A DNA stretch of 64,000 nucleotides, from assembly GCF_016865525.2 (NCBI RefSeq), contig NZ_CP075169.1:5642337-5706336 (forward strand), written 5' to 3'. Made by a program: the position numbers and the translations under genes. Every line of letters starts with the position of its first letter. Positions within the stretch are counted from its first letter, which is position 1. The DNA is from Sodalis ligni (GTDB lineage Bacteria; Pseudomonadota; Gammaproteobacteria; Enterobacterales; Enterobacteriaceae). Shown here piece after piece: positions 8,922 to 19,133 of the stretch. Below the pieces are notes generated by a model. It was not told the origin of the DNA and did not search any database. It saw only the letters and a program-made list of their open reading frames with translations.

Positions 8922-9704
8922 TTATTTCGGCACGTTGTCGGCGTTGCCGAACCACTTGACGGCGATGGCGGCCAGGGTTCCGTCCGCTTTCATTTTGTCG
9001 ATGGCGGTATTGACCTGCTGCAATCCGTCGGTGTCCTGCTTGCGCAGCGCCACGCCGTTCAATTTAACGTCATTGGTCAGCGGCTGTTTCACCACCGCCA
9101 GCTTACCGGCGTATTGGCTGGCGACGATGTAGGTTCCGTTAACGCTTTCCACCGCCACCACATCGATACGGCCGAGCATCAAATCATTATAGGCGTCCAC
9201 AACCGTATTGTAGGTGGTGGGCGTAACGCCCTGCATGGACTGCAGAGCCGTGGCGGCGGCGGTATTGACCATGACGCCCACCCTCAGTTTGCCCAGATCG
9301 GCGGCGGTGAGCTGTTCATGGCCGGAGTGGGCTTTGACTACCAGGACAATCGTTTGCGTCATGATCGGTTCAGAAAACGCCACCACTTTTTTGCGATCGT
9401 CGCTAATCACCAGATTGGTGATGGCATCGATCTTGCCTCCCTGCAGGGCGGGAATAATACCGTCCCAAGCCATCCCCTCGTAGGATACCGGCACGCCCAT
9501 ATGCTTACCGAGTGCGGCGGCGAAGTCGGCGTCAAACCCCACCAGCTTGCCCGACGGATCCTGAAAGGAGATCGGCCGATAGCTGGGATCGGCGGCGACC
9601 CGCAGTTTCGTAAACCCTTCAGCCCCCTGGGCCGACCAGGCACAGACGCTTAATGTGGCGGCGAGTGCCAGCAGTGCCGTGCCGTGCTTTATAGAAAATT
9701 TCAT
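8922..9704 (-). CDS. Periplasmic substrate-binding protein, family 3 ABC transporter
   Basis: 260 residues with a cleavable signal peptide (about residues 1-27, ending SAQGA) and the family-3 solute-binding fold starting LRVAADPSYRPISFQDPSGKLVGFDADF. Family members bind polar amino acids in the periplasm. It is placed directly after hyuA, which ends its coding region 27 bp upstream, tying uptake to hydantoin or 5-oxoproline hydrolysis. The specific ligand cannot be read from the sequence. Confidence 0.87.
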   Translation of the reverse strand: MKFSIKHGTALLALAATLSVCAWSAQGAEGFTKLRVAADPSYRPISFQDPSGKLVGFDADFAAALGKHMGVPVSYEGMAWDGIIPALQGGKIDAITNLVISDDRKKVVAFSEPIMTQTIVLVVKAHSGHEQLTAADLGKLRVGVMVNTAAATALQSMQGVTPTTYNTVVDAYNDLMLGRIDVVAVESVNGTYIVASQYAGKLAVVKQPLTNDVKLNGVALRKQDTDGLQQVNTAIDKMKADGTLAAIAVKWFGNADNVPK

Positions 9705-9731
9705 TCGGTATCTCCTCGGGGTGCTTGGTTG

Positions 9732-11774
9732 TCAAACGGTTTGGGGGTTGATAACTATGGACAAGGCTCGGGTGCCGGGCAATACCTCCACCCGGTCGCC
9801 GGCGCCGATAAGCGTCAGGGTATCGAACTGTTCGATCACCAGCGGGCCAATGGCGCGCCAATTTTCCGGCAGTTCGGTACGCCGGTAGACCGGACATTCG
9901 ACGCACGCTTCCGCGCTGAGCCAGACCTGGCGCCGGCCCGCCGGCTCAGCGGTCCGGGTCGATGCGGTGGCCGCTTCGCCGGCGGCGGGGCGCGGCCGGC
10001 TGATTTTCAGCCGCAGATTCAGTAACTCCACCGGCAGGGTCTCGGAGGCATGGCCGTAGCGCCGCCGGTGCTCTGCTAGAAATGCCGTCCGGCTGGCGGC
10101 CAATCCTTCGCTGTCGGCGATGGGTAAATCCACCGTCAGGGCATGGGACTGCCCCTGATAGCGCAAATCCGCCGACCAGGCGATAACCAGCTCCGCCGGC
10201 ATAAAACCGTCGGCGGCGGCCCGCGCCAGCAGCGCCTCCCTCATTTCGCCGGTTAATGCCGCCAGTTCGGCCGCATCGATGGCGGAAAGGGTGCGCAGCC
10301 AGGTGCGCTGGGCGTCGTAGGCGATATCCACCGACAAAATGCCGTGAGCGGAAAACACGCCGGAATAATAGGGAATCAACACCCTAGGGATATCCAGCGC
10401 GCGGGCAACATCCACCGCGTGCAGCGGGCCGGCGCCGCCGAAGGCAATCAAGGTCATATGGCGCGGATCGTGCCCCCGCTCCACCGACATGGCCCGAATG
10501 GCGCGCACGATGTTGGCGGTGGCGATTTGCAAAATTCCCTGGGCCGCCCGCTGCCAGCTCAGGCCCAGGGGCGCGGCGATATGCCGTTCGATTGCGGCCA
10601 CGGCGGCATCACGATCCAGGACAAAATCGCCGCCGAGCATGCTGCGTACGCCAAGGCGGTTTAACGCCACATGGGCATCGGTCACCGTCGGCTGGTCGCC
10701 GCCGCGGCCATAACAGGCCGGCCCCGGCGTGGATCCGGCGCTCTGGGGACCGACCTTGAGGGATCCGGTGCGATCCAGATAAGCAATGGAACCGCCGCCG
10801 GCGCCGATGGTTTCGATTTCCGCCGAGGCCACCGCCACCGGATAACCGCCGATGGTCCGTTCATCGGTGACCGGAATGGCGCCGCCGCGCAGCAGCGCGA
10901 TATCCGAACTGGTGCCGCCGATATCCAGCGTCAGGGCCTCGCCGAGTCCGTGGCGGGCCGACAGTTCCAACGCCCCCACCGCGCCGCCCGCCGGACCGGA
11001 CATGGCGCATTTCACCGGAAAGCGCCGGGCTTCGGCAAAGGTAAGGCAGCCGCCGGCGGAACCCATGACAAAGGTCCGCGCCGGACCGTTATCTTTCAGC
11101 GTTTCGAGACCGGTGAGAAACTGCCCCATCACCGGCATGGTGGCGGCATTAAGCACCGTGGCGGTGGTGCGCTCGTACTCGCGGAATACCGGCAAAACCT
11201 CGGATGACAGCGAGACGGGCACCCCCAGCGCCGCCAGCTTCTCGCCGATCCGCCGTTCATGTTCCGGATTGACGAACGAAAACAGCAAACTTACCGCCAC
11301 CGCCTCCACCCGGGCTTCCCGCAGGCGCTCAATGCAACGGTCCAGCGCCGCTTCATTCAGGGGTTTCAATACCCGGCCCTGGAAATCCAGGCGTTCCGGC
11401 ACCTCAAGGCGCAAATGCCGGGGCGCCACCACCGGCGCGCGCCTGGCGTGAAGATCGTAGGAGGAGGGCCGGGTCATGCGGGCGATTTCCAGCACATCGC
11501 GAAATCCTTCGGTGGTCAACAAGGCGGTTTTTGCCAGCGCGCCTTCAAGCAGTGCGTTGGTGACCACCGTCGTCCCCACCACCGCCGCCTCGATATCGGC
11601 GGCGCGGGCGCCCATTTCCACCGCCAGGGCATCAAGGGCCGCCAGGATATCGTTGCCCTGATCCCCTTTGCGGTGCAGAACCTTGGCGATGCGGGTTTCC
11701 CCCGAGGCGGGGTTGCTGACCACCACATCGATAAAGGTGCCGCCCACGTCCACGGCTGCCAATAAACCGGTCAT
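9732..11774 (-). CDS. hyuA: Hydantoinase A / 5-oxoprolinase-like subunit
   Basis: 680 residues, full length for HyuA. The N-terminal actin-like ATPase motif DVGGTF is at residues 9-14, and the phosphate-binding and adenosine loops (GTTVVTNALL, LDIGGTSSDIALL) and GGAGPLHA near the C-terminal third are present. HyuA with HyuB hydrolyses ATP to open hydantoin or 5-oxoproline rings. The start codon overlaps the hyuB stop in an ATGA arrangement, showing translational coupling. hyuA itself looks intact although hyuB is broken. Confidence 0.85.
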   Translation of the reverse strand: MTGLLAAVDVGGTFIDVVVSNPASGETRIAKVLHRKGDQGNDILAALDALAVEMGARAADIEAAVVGTTVVTNALLEGALAKTALLTTEGFRDVLEIARMTRPSSYDLHARRAPVVAPRHLRLEVPERLDFQGRVLKPLNEAALDRCIERLREARVEAVAVSLLFSFVNPEHERRIGEKLAALGVPVSLSSEVLPVFREYERTTATVLNAATMPVMGQFLTGLETLKDNGPARTFVMGSAGGCLTFAEARRFPVKCAMSGPAGGAVGALELSARHGLGEALTLDIGGTSSDIALLRGGAIPVTDERTIGGYPVAVASAEIETIGAGGGSIAYLDRTGSLKVGPQSAGSTPGPACYGRGGDQPTVTDAHVALNRLGVRSMLGGDFVLDRDAAVAAIERHIAAPLGLSWQRAAQGILQIATANIVRAIRAMSVERGHDPRHMTLIAFGGAGPLHAVDVARALDIPRVLIPYYSGVFSAHGILSVDIAYDAQRTWLRTLSAIDAAELAALTGEMREALLARAAADGFMPAELVIAWSADLRYQGQSHALTVDLPIADSEGLAASRTAFLAEHRRRYGHASETLPVELLNLRLKISRPRPAAGEAATASTRTAEPAGRRQVWLSAEACVECPVYRRTELPENWRAIGPLVIEQFDTLTLIGAGDRVEVLPGTRALSIVINPQTV

Positions 11775-13425
11775 GCTTGCTTCTCCTGTGCCTGAAAGCC
11801 CAACCCATGGACGCCATAGCCATAAAGCCTGTCCTGTTCCGCGGCCGTGGGGTCCCGTTCCGCGGCCGGGCCGTATCCGCCGCCGCCGGCGGTTTCCACT
11901 TCTATGAGTGTGTCCGCCGGGGCCGACAGCTCGCTAAAACCGGTAATGTGCCGCGGCTTCGCATCCGGCGGCGTCACGATGATGCGGGTCGGCGCGCCGG
12001 CGGTTCCCCAGTAAACCATCCGGCCCGCGGGTGGGCATGCTGACCTGGAAGGAGCAGCGCACCGGCGTAAGCATCTGGAAGGTGCGCCGCAGACCGAAGC
12101 CGCCGCGCTGGCGCCCCGCCCCGCCGATCCTTCCACCAGTTCGTAACGCAGGATGCGCACCGGCAGGCTCATTTCCAGCACTTCCACCGGCGTATCGTGC
12201 AAATTGGCCACCGGCGGTATCATGCCGCTTTCACCGTCCGCCACATGACTGGCGCCGGAACCGCCCCAGCGCCTCGCCATAGGCGAACAGCCGGCCGGTG
12301 CGCGGATTCGGGCCGCCAAGGAAAATACCCCGCCGCCGCCGGTTCCCGCCAGCACCAGCGCCGGCGAAAACGCCGACAGGGCGTCCATCAAGGCTTCAAA
12401 GGTATGGTAAGACACCTGGGTAGCGGCGGAAATGGCCGCCGGGAAGCGGGGATTAAGGATTGAGCCGTCCGGGATGGTGATATTCAGGGCGCGGTACATG
12501 CCGGCATTGGCCGGGATGCCCTGCGCCAGGGTAATGCGAACCGCCATATACACGCAGGCCAGGGTATTGGCCAGGCAGGAATTGAACGGGCTCTCGGTTT
12601 GCGGCCCGCTGCCGGTGAAATCGATATTCAGCACGTCGTTATTTTTACTGATGGCGACCCGCAGGGGAATCATGACGCCGCCGAAATCAGCTTGGGCCTC
12701 GCCGGTCCATACCTGGTCGGGCAGTGCGGCGATACAGGCGCGGGTGGTCTGTTCCGACAGGCGGATGATTTGGGCCATGGCGAACCGCAACTGCGCCATG
12801 TCATAACGACGGGCCAGTTCGTCGATACGGTTTTGCGCCACCTGAATGGTGGCAATCTGCGCGCCGAGATCCGCCATGCGCTCCTCGGGCAAACGCGAAT
12901 TCGCGCCGATCAGGGTCAGCAGGTTTTGATCCACCGCGCCGGCGGCGGCCAGCTTCACCGGCGGGATGCGCAAGCCCTCATGGAAAATTTCGGTGGCGGT
13001 GGCCGGCATGCTGCGCGGCGTCAGTCCGCCCACGTCGGTATGGTGCGCCATGCTGGCGGCGAAGCCCACCATCTCGCCCCCGGCGAACAGCGGTCCGACG
13101 ACGATAAAATCCGGCAGATGATTAGCGCCATAGTAGGGATCATTAACCAGGAAAGCATCTACCGGCGCCATTTCTGCCGCCGGATACGCGGCCAGGATGT
13201 GACCCAAGGCCCCGCCATAACGCCCAGGTGGATGGGAATATGCTCCGCCTGGACGGCGATATCGCCGTTGACATCATAAACGCTGCACGAACAGTCCCGC
13301 CGTTCTTTGATATTAGGGGAATGGCTGGAACGCACCAGAGACTCCGCCATTTCATCACAAATGGAATGGAAAGCGTGACGAACAAGCTCGATTGCTATGG
13401 GGTCCAGCGGCGCTGCATGGCTCAT
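11771..13425 (-). pseudogene. hyuB: Hydantoinase B / 5-oxoprolinase-like subunit, multiply frameshifted
   Basis: The N terminus (MSHAAPLDPIAIELVRHAF) reads to about base 13205, where one base is missing from a G run (GGGGCC). The family sequence then continues in another frame at GHILAAYPAAEM. Two further stretches are read out of frame and then restored. Around 12250-12325 the other frame gives the expected GGPNPRTGRLFAYGEALG, and around 12010-12130 it gives RGGFGLRRTFQMLTPVRCSF. That implies at least five single-base indels. The net length is one base short of a whole number of codons. The product cannot be a normal HyuB. HyuB is the partner needed by HyuA, so the pathway is probably dead unless these are sequence errors. 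Confidence 0.85.
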
Positions 13426-13511
13426 CGGTAACTCTGCCAGTGAATAATGATTGTAATAAATGTTCTAGCATAGTAAAAATTGGTTCAGCAACAAGAATAG
13501 GATTCACATAC

Positions 13512-14267
13512 ATGAACGAAGTAAAAAGCGCGGTGCGGGTGCTGGAAGTGCTTGAATTATTGACCCATGAGGAAAAACCCCTGTCCCTGAAAGAAGTTGT
13601 TGACGAATTGGGCTATCCGAAAAGCAGTACCCATAATCTGCTGGCCACCTTGGTATCGCGGGGTTACGCCATACGGGACGAAACGGACCGTTATCAGCTT
13701 AATAACGCCTTTCGCGAGGGTCCGGGCTGGATTTGCGGGCCGGAGGCGCGCCTTAGCGAAATGGCGCTGCCGGTAATGCGCGAACTGCGGGATCGCTGCG
13801 GTGAAACCATTATGCTCGGCGTGCTCAACGGCGAAGGCCGCCTGAAAACGCTGGAACGCTGCAGCGGCACGCAACCGGTGCGGTATGAATCCCCCCTCGG
13901 CAGCTGTCTGCCGTCTTATTGCACCGCCATGGGCCGTGCCCTGCTGGCGGGGCGGGACGACGCCCAAATCGATAATTACCTGTCACGGGAACGTATTGTG
14001 CAGTACACCAGACATACCCTGGTGGATCGCGGACAAATCAAGGCCCATATCGCCAAGGCCCGACGGGACGGGTACGCGGTATCCGATCAGGAGATCGACA
14101 TCGGCGGTTCCGGGGTCGCGGCGCCGGTGCTCAACGGCAAAGGCGAAACCGTGGCGGCACTGAATGTGGCGGCCATTTCCAGCCGGTTCAACGAAAACGG
14201 CGAGGCGCTTATCGCCGCAGTGAAAAATTACGCCGCCATCCTGAGCAGCCGGCTGGGATGGCATTAA
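13512..14267 (+). CDS. IclR-family transcriptional regulator
   Basis: 251 residues from the ATG at 13512. The N-terminal winged helix (LSLKEVVDELGYPKSSTHNLLATL, about residues 23-46) is followed by the IclR effector domain with ERCSGTQPVRY and the closing NVAAISSRF segment. It is divergent from hyuB across an 86-bp gap, the usual arrangement for a local regulator. I infer that it controls the hyuBA-ABC operon. A longer frame from 13392 overlaps hyuB and lacks a ribosome site, so it was not chosen. Confidence 0.85.
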   Translation: MNEVKSAVRVLEVLELLTHEEKPLSLKEVVDELGYPKSSTHNLLATLVSRGYAIRDETDRYQLNNAFREGPGWICGPEARLSEMALPVMRELRDRCGETIMLGVLNGEGRLKTLERCSGTQPVRYESPLGSCLPSYCTAMGRALLAGRDDAQIDNYLSRERIVQYTRHTLVDRGQIKAHIAKARRDGYAVSDQEIDIGGSGVAAPVLNGKGETVAALNVAAISSRFNENGEALIAAVKNYAAILSSRLGWH

Positions 14268-14504
14268 CATCACCGGGCAAACCGCCGGATATTCCCCTAT
14301 GCCGTGGGGAAAAACCAAGACTCCCCACCTGCCGCCCAGAGAGTTAGATACCTGCTCTCGCCTTTGATAGCCTGTTCAAATCATTGTTTCATCGCGCCGG
14401 GATCTTTATGATGCTGCGGCCCAGGCTGCGCGATGGGATAATTTTCCTCAACGCGCGGCCATGGGGATAATGAATTCGCTTTTTCTTTCTATCACTGAGG
14501 CTAT

Positions 14505-15062
14505 ATGCACACCACCAAGTTAGCGAACCCCGGCCCACTGGGATTGATGGGTTTTGGTATGACCACCGTATTGCTTAATCTGCATAACGCAGGCTTTTTC
14601 CCTTTAACGTCCATTATCGTCAGTATGGGCATTTTTTACGGCGGCATCGCGCAAATGATTGCCGGCATTATGGAATACAAACACGGCAATACGTTCGGCA
14701 CTACGGCCTTTACCTCTTACGGTGCGTTCTGGCTCAGCCTGGTGGGTATCCTGGTCCTGCCGCGCATGGGGCTTGCCGATCCCGCCGATGAAGTGTTCCT
14801 CGGCGTCTATCTGGCGCTATGGGGCGTGTTCACGCTGTTCATGTTTTTCGCCACCCTGGCCGCCAGCCGGGCATTACAGGTGGTGTTCGGCACCTTGACC
14901 CTGCTGTTCGCTTTATTGGCCATCGGTGATATCACCGCCAACAAACCGCTGCTGGTGATTGCAGGCTATGTCGGGCTGTTCTGCGGCGCCAGCGCCATTT
15001 ACCTGGCCATGGCGCAGGTCATTAACGAGCAGCTCGGCCGCAAAATCCTGCCGGTGGGCTGA
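14505..15062 (+). CDS. satP: Acetate/succinate-proton symporter SatP (YaaH family)
   Basis: 185 residues with six predicted membrane helices. The family signature [14 protein letters not shown] lies near the N terminus and [24 protein letters not shown] follows. It is highly similar to E. coli SatP throughout, with the same C-terminal [10 protein letters not shown] ending. The protein takes up acetate and succinate at the inner membrane. The gene is monocistronic. An upstream gap of 237 bp contains no other recognised gene. A short inverted repeat GAGGCC...GGCCTC region follows the stop. Confidence 0.92.
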   Translation: MHTTKLANPGPLGLMGFGMTTVLLNLHNAGFFPLTSIIVSMGIFYGGIAQMIAGIMEYKHGNTFGTTAFTSYGAFWLSLVGILVLPRMGLADPADEVFLGVYLALWGVFTLFMFFATLAASRALQVVFGTLTLLFALLAIGDITANKPLLVIAGYVGLFCGASAIYLAMAQVINEQLGRKILPVG

Positions 15063-15128
15063 AGTACCCGGGCCTCTTAACCGAGGCCTTCTCTTTGCGA
15101 ATTGCTGGACTTTTATTCCGTTAACAAT

Positions 15129-15147
15129 GAAAATGATACGCATTCCT
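15129..15147. promoter_or_regulatory. Fur box candidate upstream of fepB
   Basis: GAAAATGATACGCATTCCT matches the 19-base Fur consensus at about 13 positions, with the TGATA core intact. It sits 25 bases before the fepB start, where iron-replete Fur would block the promoter. Confidence 0.65.
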
Positions 15148-15172
15148 AATTAGTCCCCTGGACGCGTATCCC

Positions 15173-16150
15173 ATGCCCGGTCTCCTGAGTACCCACCGCG
15201 TAATCATTCCCCTGCTGGCGCTATTGCTGCTTATCCTTGCCCCCGGCTGGTGCCCGGCGTCAGAGGGCTGGCCCCGACAGATCGCCGGCGGCCAAGGGGA
15301 CATTACCCTACCCCGGATGCCGCAGCGGATTGTATCCACCAGCGTTACCCTTACCGGAACGTTATTGGCCATCGGCGCGCCGGTCATTGCCAGCGGCGCC
15401 ACCACCCCTAATAACGCCGTCGCCGACGGGCAGGGGTTTTTACGCCAGTGGGGCGAGGTGGCGCAACGGCGCGGCGTGAAACGGCTTTATATCGGCGAAC
15501 CCGATGCCGAGGCCATCGCAGCACAAGCCCCGGACCTGATTATCATCGCCGCCACCGGCGGCGATTCGGCCCTGCGGCTTCACGATCAATTATCGGCCAT
15601 CGCCCCGGTCCTGGTGGTGAATTACGACAACCAGAGCTGGCAGCAGGTGGCCGTGGAGCTCGGCCGGGCCACCGGGCGTGAAGACGACGCCGAAAAAATT
15701 GTCAAAGATTTCGATAGCCGGCGGCAGGCCCTGCGGCAGCGACTGGCTTTGCCGCCGCAGCCGGTATCCGCGCTGGTGTACCACCGCGACGGCAAAGCCG
15801 CCAACCTGTGGACCGCCGATTCTCCCCAGGGCCGGCTGCTGCTGCAGTTGGGTTTCGTACTGGCCGTACCGCCGGACAATCTGGCGCAAAGCCATAGCAT
15901 GGGCCGGCGCGGCGATATCCTGCAGCTTTCCGGCGAGAACCTGGCGGACGGTTTGAATGGCGAGAGCTTGTTGTTGTTTGCCGCCGACGAGGCCGACGCC
16001 GACGCCCTGCTGGCGAATCCTTTTCTCTTGCATCTGCCCTCGGTGCGCAACCGGCGCGTGTACGCTCTGGGCCGCGATACCTTTCGCCTCGACTATTACA
16101 GCGCCTCCCATGTTTTGACAACGCTCGAGCACTACTTCGTCCAGGGGTAG
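15173..16150 (+). CDS. fepB: Ferric-enterobactin periplasmic binding protein
   Basis: 325 residues with a long hydrophobic signal sequence (about 1-30) and the FepB-type binding fold ([31 protein letters not shown] near residues 52-82). It delivers ferric-enterobactin from the outer membrane receptor to FepDG. A Fur-box candidate precedes it. Unlike in E. coli, fepB reads in line with fepD, fepG and fepC, so the four could be one operon. No clear Shine-Dalgarno sequence precedes this ATG, and the exact start is less certain. Confidence 0.87.
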   Translation: MPGLLSTHRVIIPLLALLLLILAPGWCPASEGWPRQIAGGQGDITLPRMPQRIVSTSVTLTGTLLAIGAPVIASGATTPNNAVADGQGFLRQWGEVAQRRGVKRLYIGEPDAEAIAAQAPDLIIIAATGGDSALRLHDQLSAIAPVLVVNYDNQSWQQVAVELGRATGREDDAEKIVKDFDSRRQALRQRLALPPQPVSALVYHRDGKAANLWTADSPQGRLLLQLGFVLAVPPDNLAQSHSMGRRGDILQLSGENLADGLNGESLLLFAADEADADALLANPFLLHLPSVRNRRVYALGRDTFRLDYYSASHVLTTLEHYFVQG

Positions 16151-16244
16151 CCCGCACGAGTCGGCGCCGGCGGCGTTATCGGGCAGCCTGCGCCGCAAAG
16201 AATAGCCGGCTCTTGTTTTTATCCCGATGATGATGCGGAGGATT

Positions 16245-17234
16245 ATGCGCCCGTCCCATAAGTTAGTCCTGTTATGCCTGGTATTGGCGTTGACCCTCGC
16301 CGCCAGCCTGCTGGTGGGGGCAAAAAGCATCGGCTTCGCCACGGTTGTCCAGGCGCTCTCGAAGGCGTGCCGTACCACCGATTGCCTTATCGTGCTCGAC
16401 GCCCGCCTGCCGAGAACGCTGGCCGGCCTGTTGGCCGGAATCGCCCTGGGTTTGTCCGGGGCGCTGATGCAAACCCTGACCGGCAACCCCCTGGCGGATC
16501 CCGGCATACTGGGCGTGAACGCCGGAGCCGGTTTCGCCGTGGTGCTGGGCATGGCCTTTTTCGGCGCCGCTTCGCCGGACCTCTATGTCATGTTCGCCTT
16601 GCTCGGCGCGCTGGCCGCCACGCTGCTGGTGGCGCTTATTGGCGCGGCGGGGGGCGGCAGGCTAAATCCCATTCGCCTGACGCTGTCCGGCCTGGCGCTG
16701 GGAGCGGTCCTTGACGGCATTGCCTCGGGCATCGCCTTGATCAATCCCCTTATCTATGACCAACTGCGCTTTTGGCAGGCCGGATCGCTGGATATCCGTT
16801 CTATGGCGGTGATAAAAATCGTGGCGGCGCCCATCATGCTGGGGGCGGTTTTGGCCTTGGGACTGACCCGGGGATTGAATAACCTGGCCATGGGCAACGA
16901 TGTGGCCGCAGGCCTGGGCTCAAGGATAGGAATGACCCAGGCGCTGGGCGTGACGGCCATTACCCTGTTATGCGGCGGCGCCACCGCGCTGGTCGGCCCC
17001 ATCGCCTTTATCGGCCTGATGGCGCCCCATATGGCGCGCCGTTTGGCGGGGGAGGATCACCGGCGGCTGTTGCCCTTCATCCTGCTGTTGACGCCGGTGC
17101 TGCTGCTGGCCGGGGATATACTCGGCCGGGTCATCGTGCCGGGGGAACTGCGGGTTTCAGTAGTGGCGGCGTTTATCGGCTCGCCGGTTTTGATTGCGCT
17201 GGTACGTAATCACCGGGAGCTTAAACGATTATGA
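16245..17234 (+). CDS. fepD: Ferric-enterobactin ABC transporter permease FepD
   Basis: About 330 residues, FecCD family, with some nine hydrophobic helices. DCLIVLDARLPRTLAGLLAGIALGLSGALMQT and NPLADPGILGVNAGA match E. coli FepD closely, and the C terminus keeps GPIAFIGLMAPHMARR. It forms the inner-membrane channel with FepG. Four ATGs lie between 16227 and 16245. The last follows GGAGG most closely and gives the expected N-terminal length, but the earlier ones cannot be excluded. The stop overlaps the fepG start by four bases. Confidence 0.88.
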   Translation: MRPSHKLVLLCLVLALTLAASLLVGAKSIGFATVVQALSKACRTTDCLIVLDARLPRTLAGLLAGIALGLSGALMQTLTGNPLADPGILGVNAGAGFAVVLGMAFFGAASPDLYVMFALLGALAATLLVALIGAAGGGRLNPIRLTLSGLALGAVLDGIASGIALINPLIYDQLRFWQAGSLDIRSMAVIKIVAAPIMLGAVLALGLTRGLNNLAMGNDVAAGLGSRIGMTQALGVTAITLLCGGATALVGPIAFIGLMAPHMARRLAGEDHRRLLPFILLLTPVLLLAGDILGRVIVPGELRVSVVAAFIGSPVLIALVRNHRELKRL

Positions 17235-18232
17235 ATTACGTCGTCCGGCGCGGACCCCGTTTATTCCTCACCGGCGGCCTGCTGGTATGCTGCTGTCTGG
17301 CGCTGGCGGTTTTGTCGCTGAGCACCGGCTCGCTTCCCTTCAGCGTCCCGCAGGTGATGGAGGCCCTATGGGGAACGGCCCCCGACCCGGTGCGGATTGT
17401 GGTCACCCATTGGCGGCTGCCGCGGGTGGCGGTGGCGCTGTTATTGGGGGCGGCCCTCGGCGCCAGCGGCGCCATTTTTCAATCGTTGATGCGCAACCCC
17501 CTCGGCAGCCCGGATATATTGGGTTTCAATACCGGCGCCCACAGCGGCGTCTTACTGGCGATAGTCCTGCTCAACAGCGGCTACTCCACTATAACCGCCG
17601 CCGCCATGGCCGGCGGAGGCCTGACCGCCGTAGCGGTCTATATGCTGGCCTGGCGCAACGGCATTCATACCTTCCGGCTGATTATCGTCGGTATTGCCGT
17701 CCGCGCCCTGCTGGTGGCGGCGAATACGGCCCTGGTGGTGGGCGCCTCGCTTGAATCCGCCCTCTCCGCCGGGTTATGGAGCGCCGGATCCCTCAACGGC
17801 ATCACCTGGGCCAAATGCCTGCCGGCGGCGGTAATCATCGCCCTGGCGCTGCTGCTGGCGCTGGCGCTGGCTCGTTCCATGCGGCTATTGGAAATGGGCG
17901 ACGATGCCGCCCGCGGGCCGGGAGTATCGGCGGAGCGCACGCGCCTGGGACTGATGTCGGCGGGGGTAGCGCTTACCCCCGCCGCCACCGCCGTCGCCGG
18001 GCCGATATCCTTTATCGCGCTGGTGGCGCCGCAAATTTCCCGCCGTCTGGCGGTCGGCGGCACCGCCTCGATTCCCCTGGCCGCCATAACCGGGTCGCTG
18101 CTGCTGCTGGCGGCGGACCTGGCGGCTCAGCGTCTGTTCAGCCCCTATCAATTGCCGGTGGGGGTGGTCACCGTCTGCATCGGCGGCATCTACCTGATAG
18201 CATTGTTAATCCGGGAGTCCCGTAAAACATGA
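17231..18232 (+). CDS. fepG: Ferric-enterobactin ABC transporter permease FepG
   Basis: 333 residues, FecCD-family permease. It has LRLPRVAVALLLGAALGASG-type helix starts, NPLGSPDILGFNTGAHSGVL and the GPISFIALVAPQISRR motif that pairs with FepC. It overlaps fepD at the 5' end (ATGA) and fepC at the 3' end (ATGA), showing translational coupling and a heterodimeric FepDG channel. Confidence 0.88.
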   Translation: MNYVVRRGPRLFLTGGLLVCCCLALAVLSLSTGSLPFSVPQVMEALWGTAPDPVRIVVTHWRLPRVAVALLLGAALGASGAIFQSLMRNPLGSPDILGFNTGAHSGVLLAIVLLNSGYSTITAAAMAGGGLTAVAVYMLAWRNGIHTFRLIIVGIAVRALLVAANTALVVGASLESALSAGLWSAGSLNGITWAKCLPAAVIIALALLLALALARSMRLLEMGDDAARGPGVSAERTRLGLMSAGVALTPAATAVAGPISFIALVAPQISRRLAVGGTASIPLAAITGSLLLLAADLAAQRLFSPYQLPVGVVTVCIGGIYLIALLIRESRKT

Positions 18233-19050
18233 ACCCCTGCCCCTTGCCGCCGTCCCGCCTGCGGGCGGAAAACCTGACCCTGGGTTATGATAAAAAGATC
18301 GTTGCCCGTGATTTGTCCTTGTCCATTCCCGACGGCGGCCTGACCGTCATTATCGGCCCGAACGCCTGCGGCAAATCCACGCTGCTGCGCGCCTTGAGCC
18401 GGCTGATGCGCCCCGATGGCGGCGGGGTATGGCTGGACGGCGAGGACATCCGCCGCTACGCCACCAAAGAGGTGGCCCGCCGGCTGGGATTATTGCCGCA
18501 AAGCCCCGCCGCCCCCGGCGATATCCTGGTGGGCGACCTGGTGGCCCGGGGGCGTTATCCCCATCAATCGCTGTTCGGCCGCTGGCGGGAACAGGATGAA
18601 GCGGCGGTACGGGAAGCCATGCGCGCCACCGGTATCGAAGCGCTGGCGCAGCAGCCGGTGGATACCCTCTCCGGCGGACAGCGCCAACGGGTTTGGATAG
18701 CCATGGTATTGGCGCAGCAAACGCCGCTGTTGTTATTGGACGAGCCCACCACCTGGCTGGATATCGCCCATCAAATCGATCTGCTGGAACTGCTCAGGCA
18801 CCTAAACCGTACCGCCGGACAAACGCTGGTGATGGTGCTGCACGATCTTAACCATGCCTGCCGTTACGCCACTCATTTAGTGGCCATGCGCGATGGGCAG
18901 ATTGTCGCCCAGGGGACGCCGTCGGACATTGTCACCGCCGAACTGGTGGAGCGGGTCTTCGGCCTGCGCTGTATCATTATCGACGACCCGGTATCCCACA
19001 CGCCGCTGATTGTGCCGCTGGGCCGCGACCCGGCGGATGCGTCAACATGA
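18229..19050 (+). CDS. fepC: Ferric-enterobactin ABC transporter ATPase FepC
   Basis: 273 residues with Walker A GPNACGKST (about residues 44-52), [10 protein letters not shown] signature, Walker B LLLLDEPTTWLD and the D-loop/H-loop VLHDLNHACRYA. It powers FepDG. It is the last gene of the fepBDGC run and ends 83 bp before the convergent fes stop. No strong terminator was found in that gap. Confidence 0.9.
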   Translation: MNPCPLPPSRLRAENLTLGYDKKIVARDLSLSIPDGGLTVIIGPNACGKSTLLRALSRLMRPDGGGVWLDGEDIRRYATKEVARRLGLLPQSPAAPGDILVGDLVARGRYPHQSLFGRWREQDEAAVREAMRATGIEALAQQPVDTLSGGQRQRVWIAMVLAQQTPLLLLDEPTTWLDIAHQIDLLELLRHLNRTAGQTLVMVLHDLNHACRYATHLVAMRDGQIVAQGTPSDIVTAELVERVFGLRCIIIDDPVSHTPLIVPLGRDPADAST

Positions 19051-19133
19051 GTCGCCAGCCAACACGGCCTGCCGGGACGGGTTGTCACATCCCGAACACG
19101 CCGTGAATCCGCCCGCATTAGCCGGGGTTTACC

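Noticed and set aside
14268..14504. Possible small RNA or regulatory RNA before satP
   Set aside because: Some GC-rich pairing is possible, but no terminator or conserved fold could be recognised.
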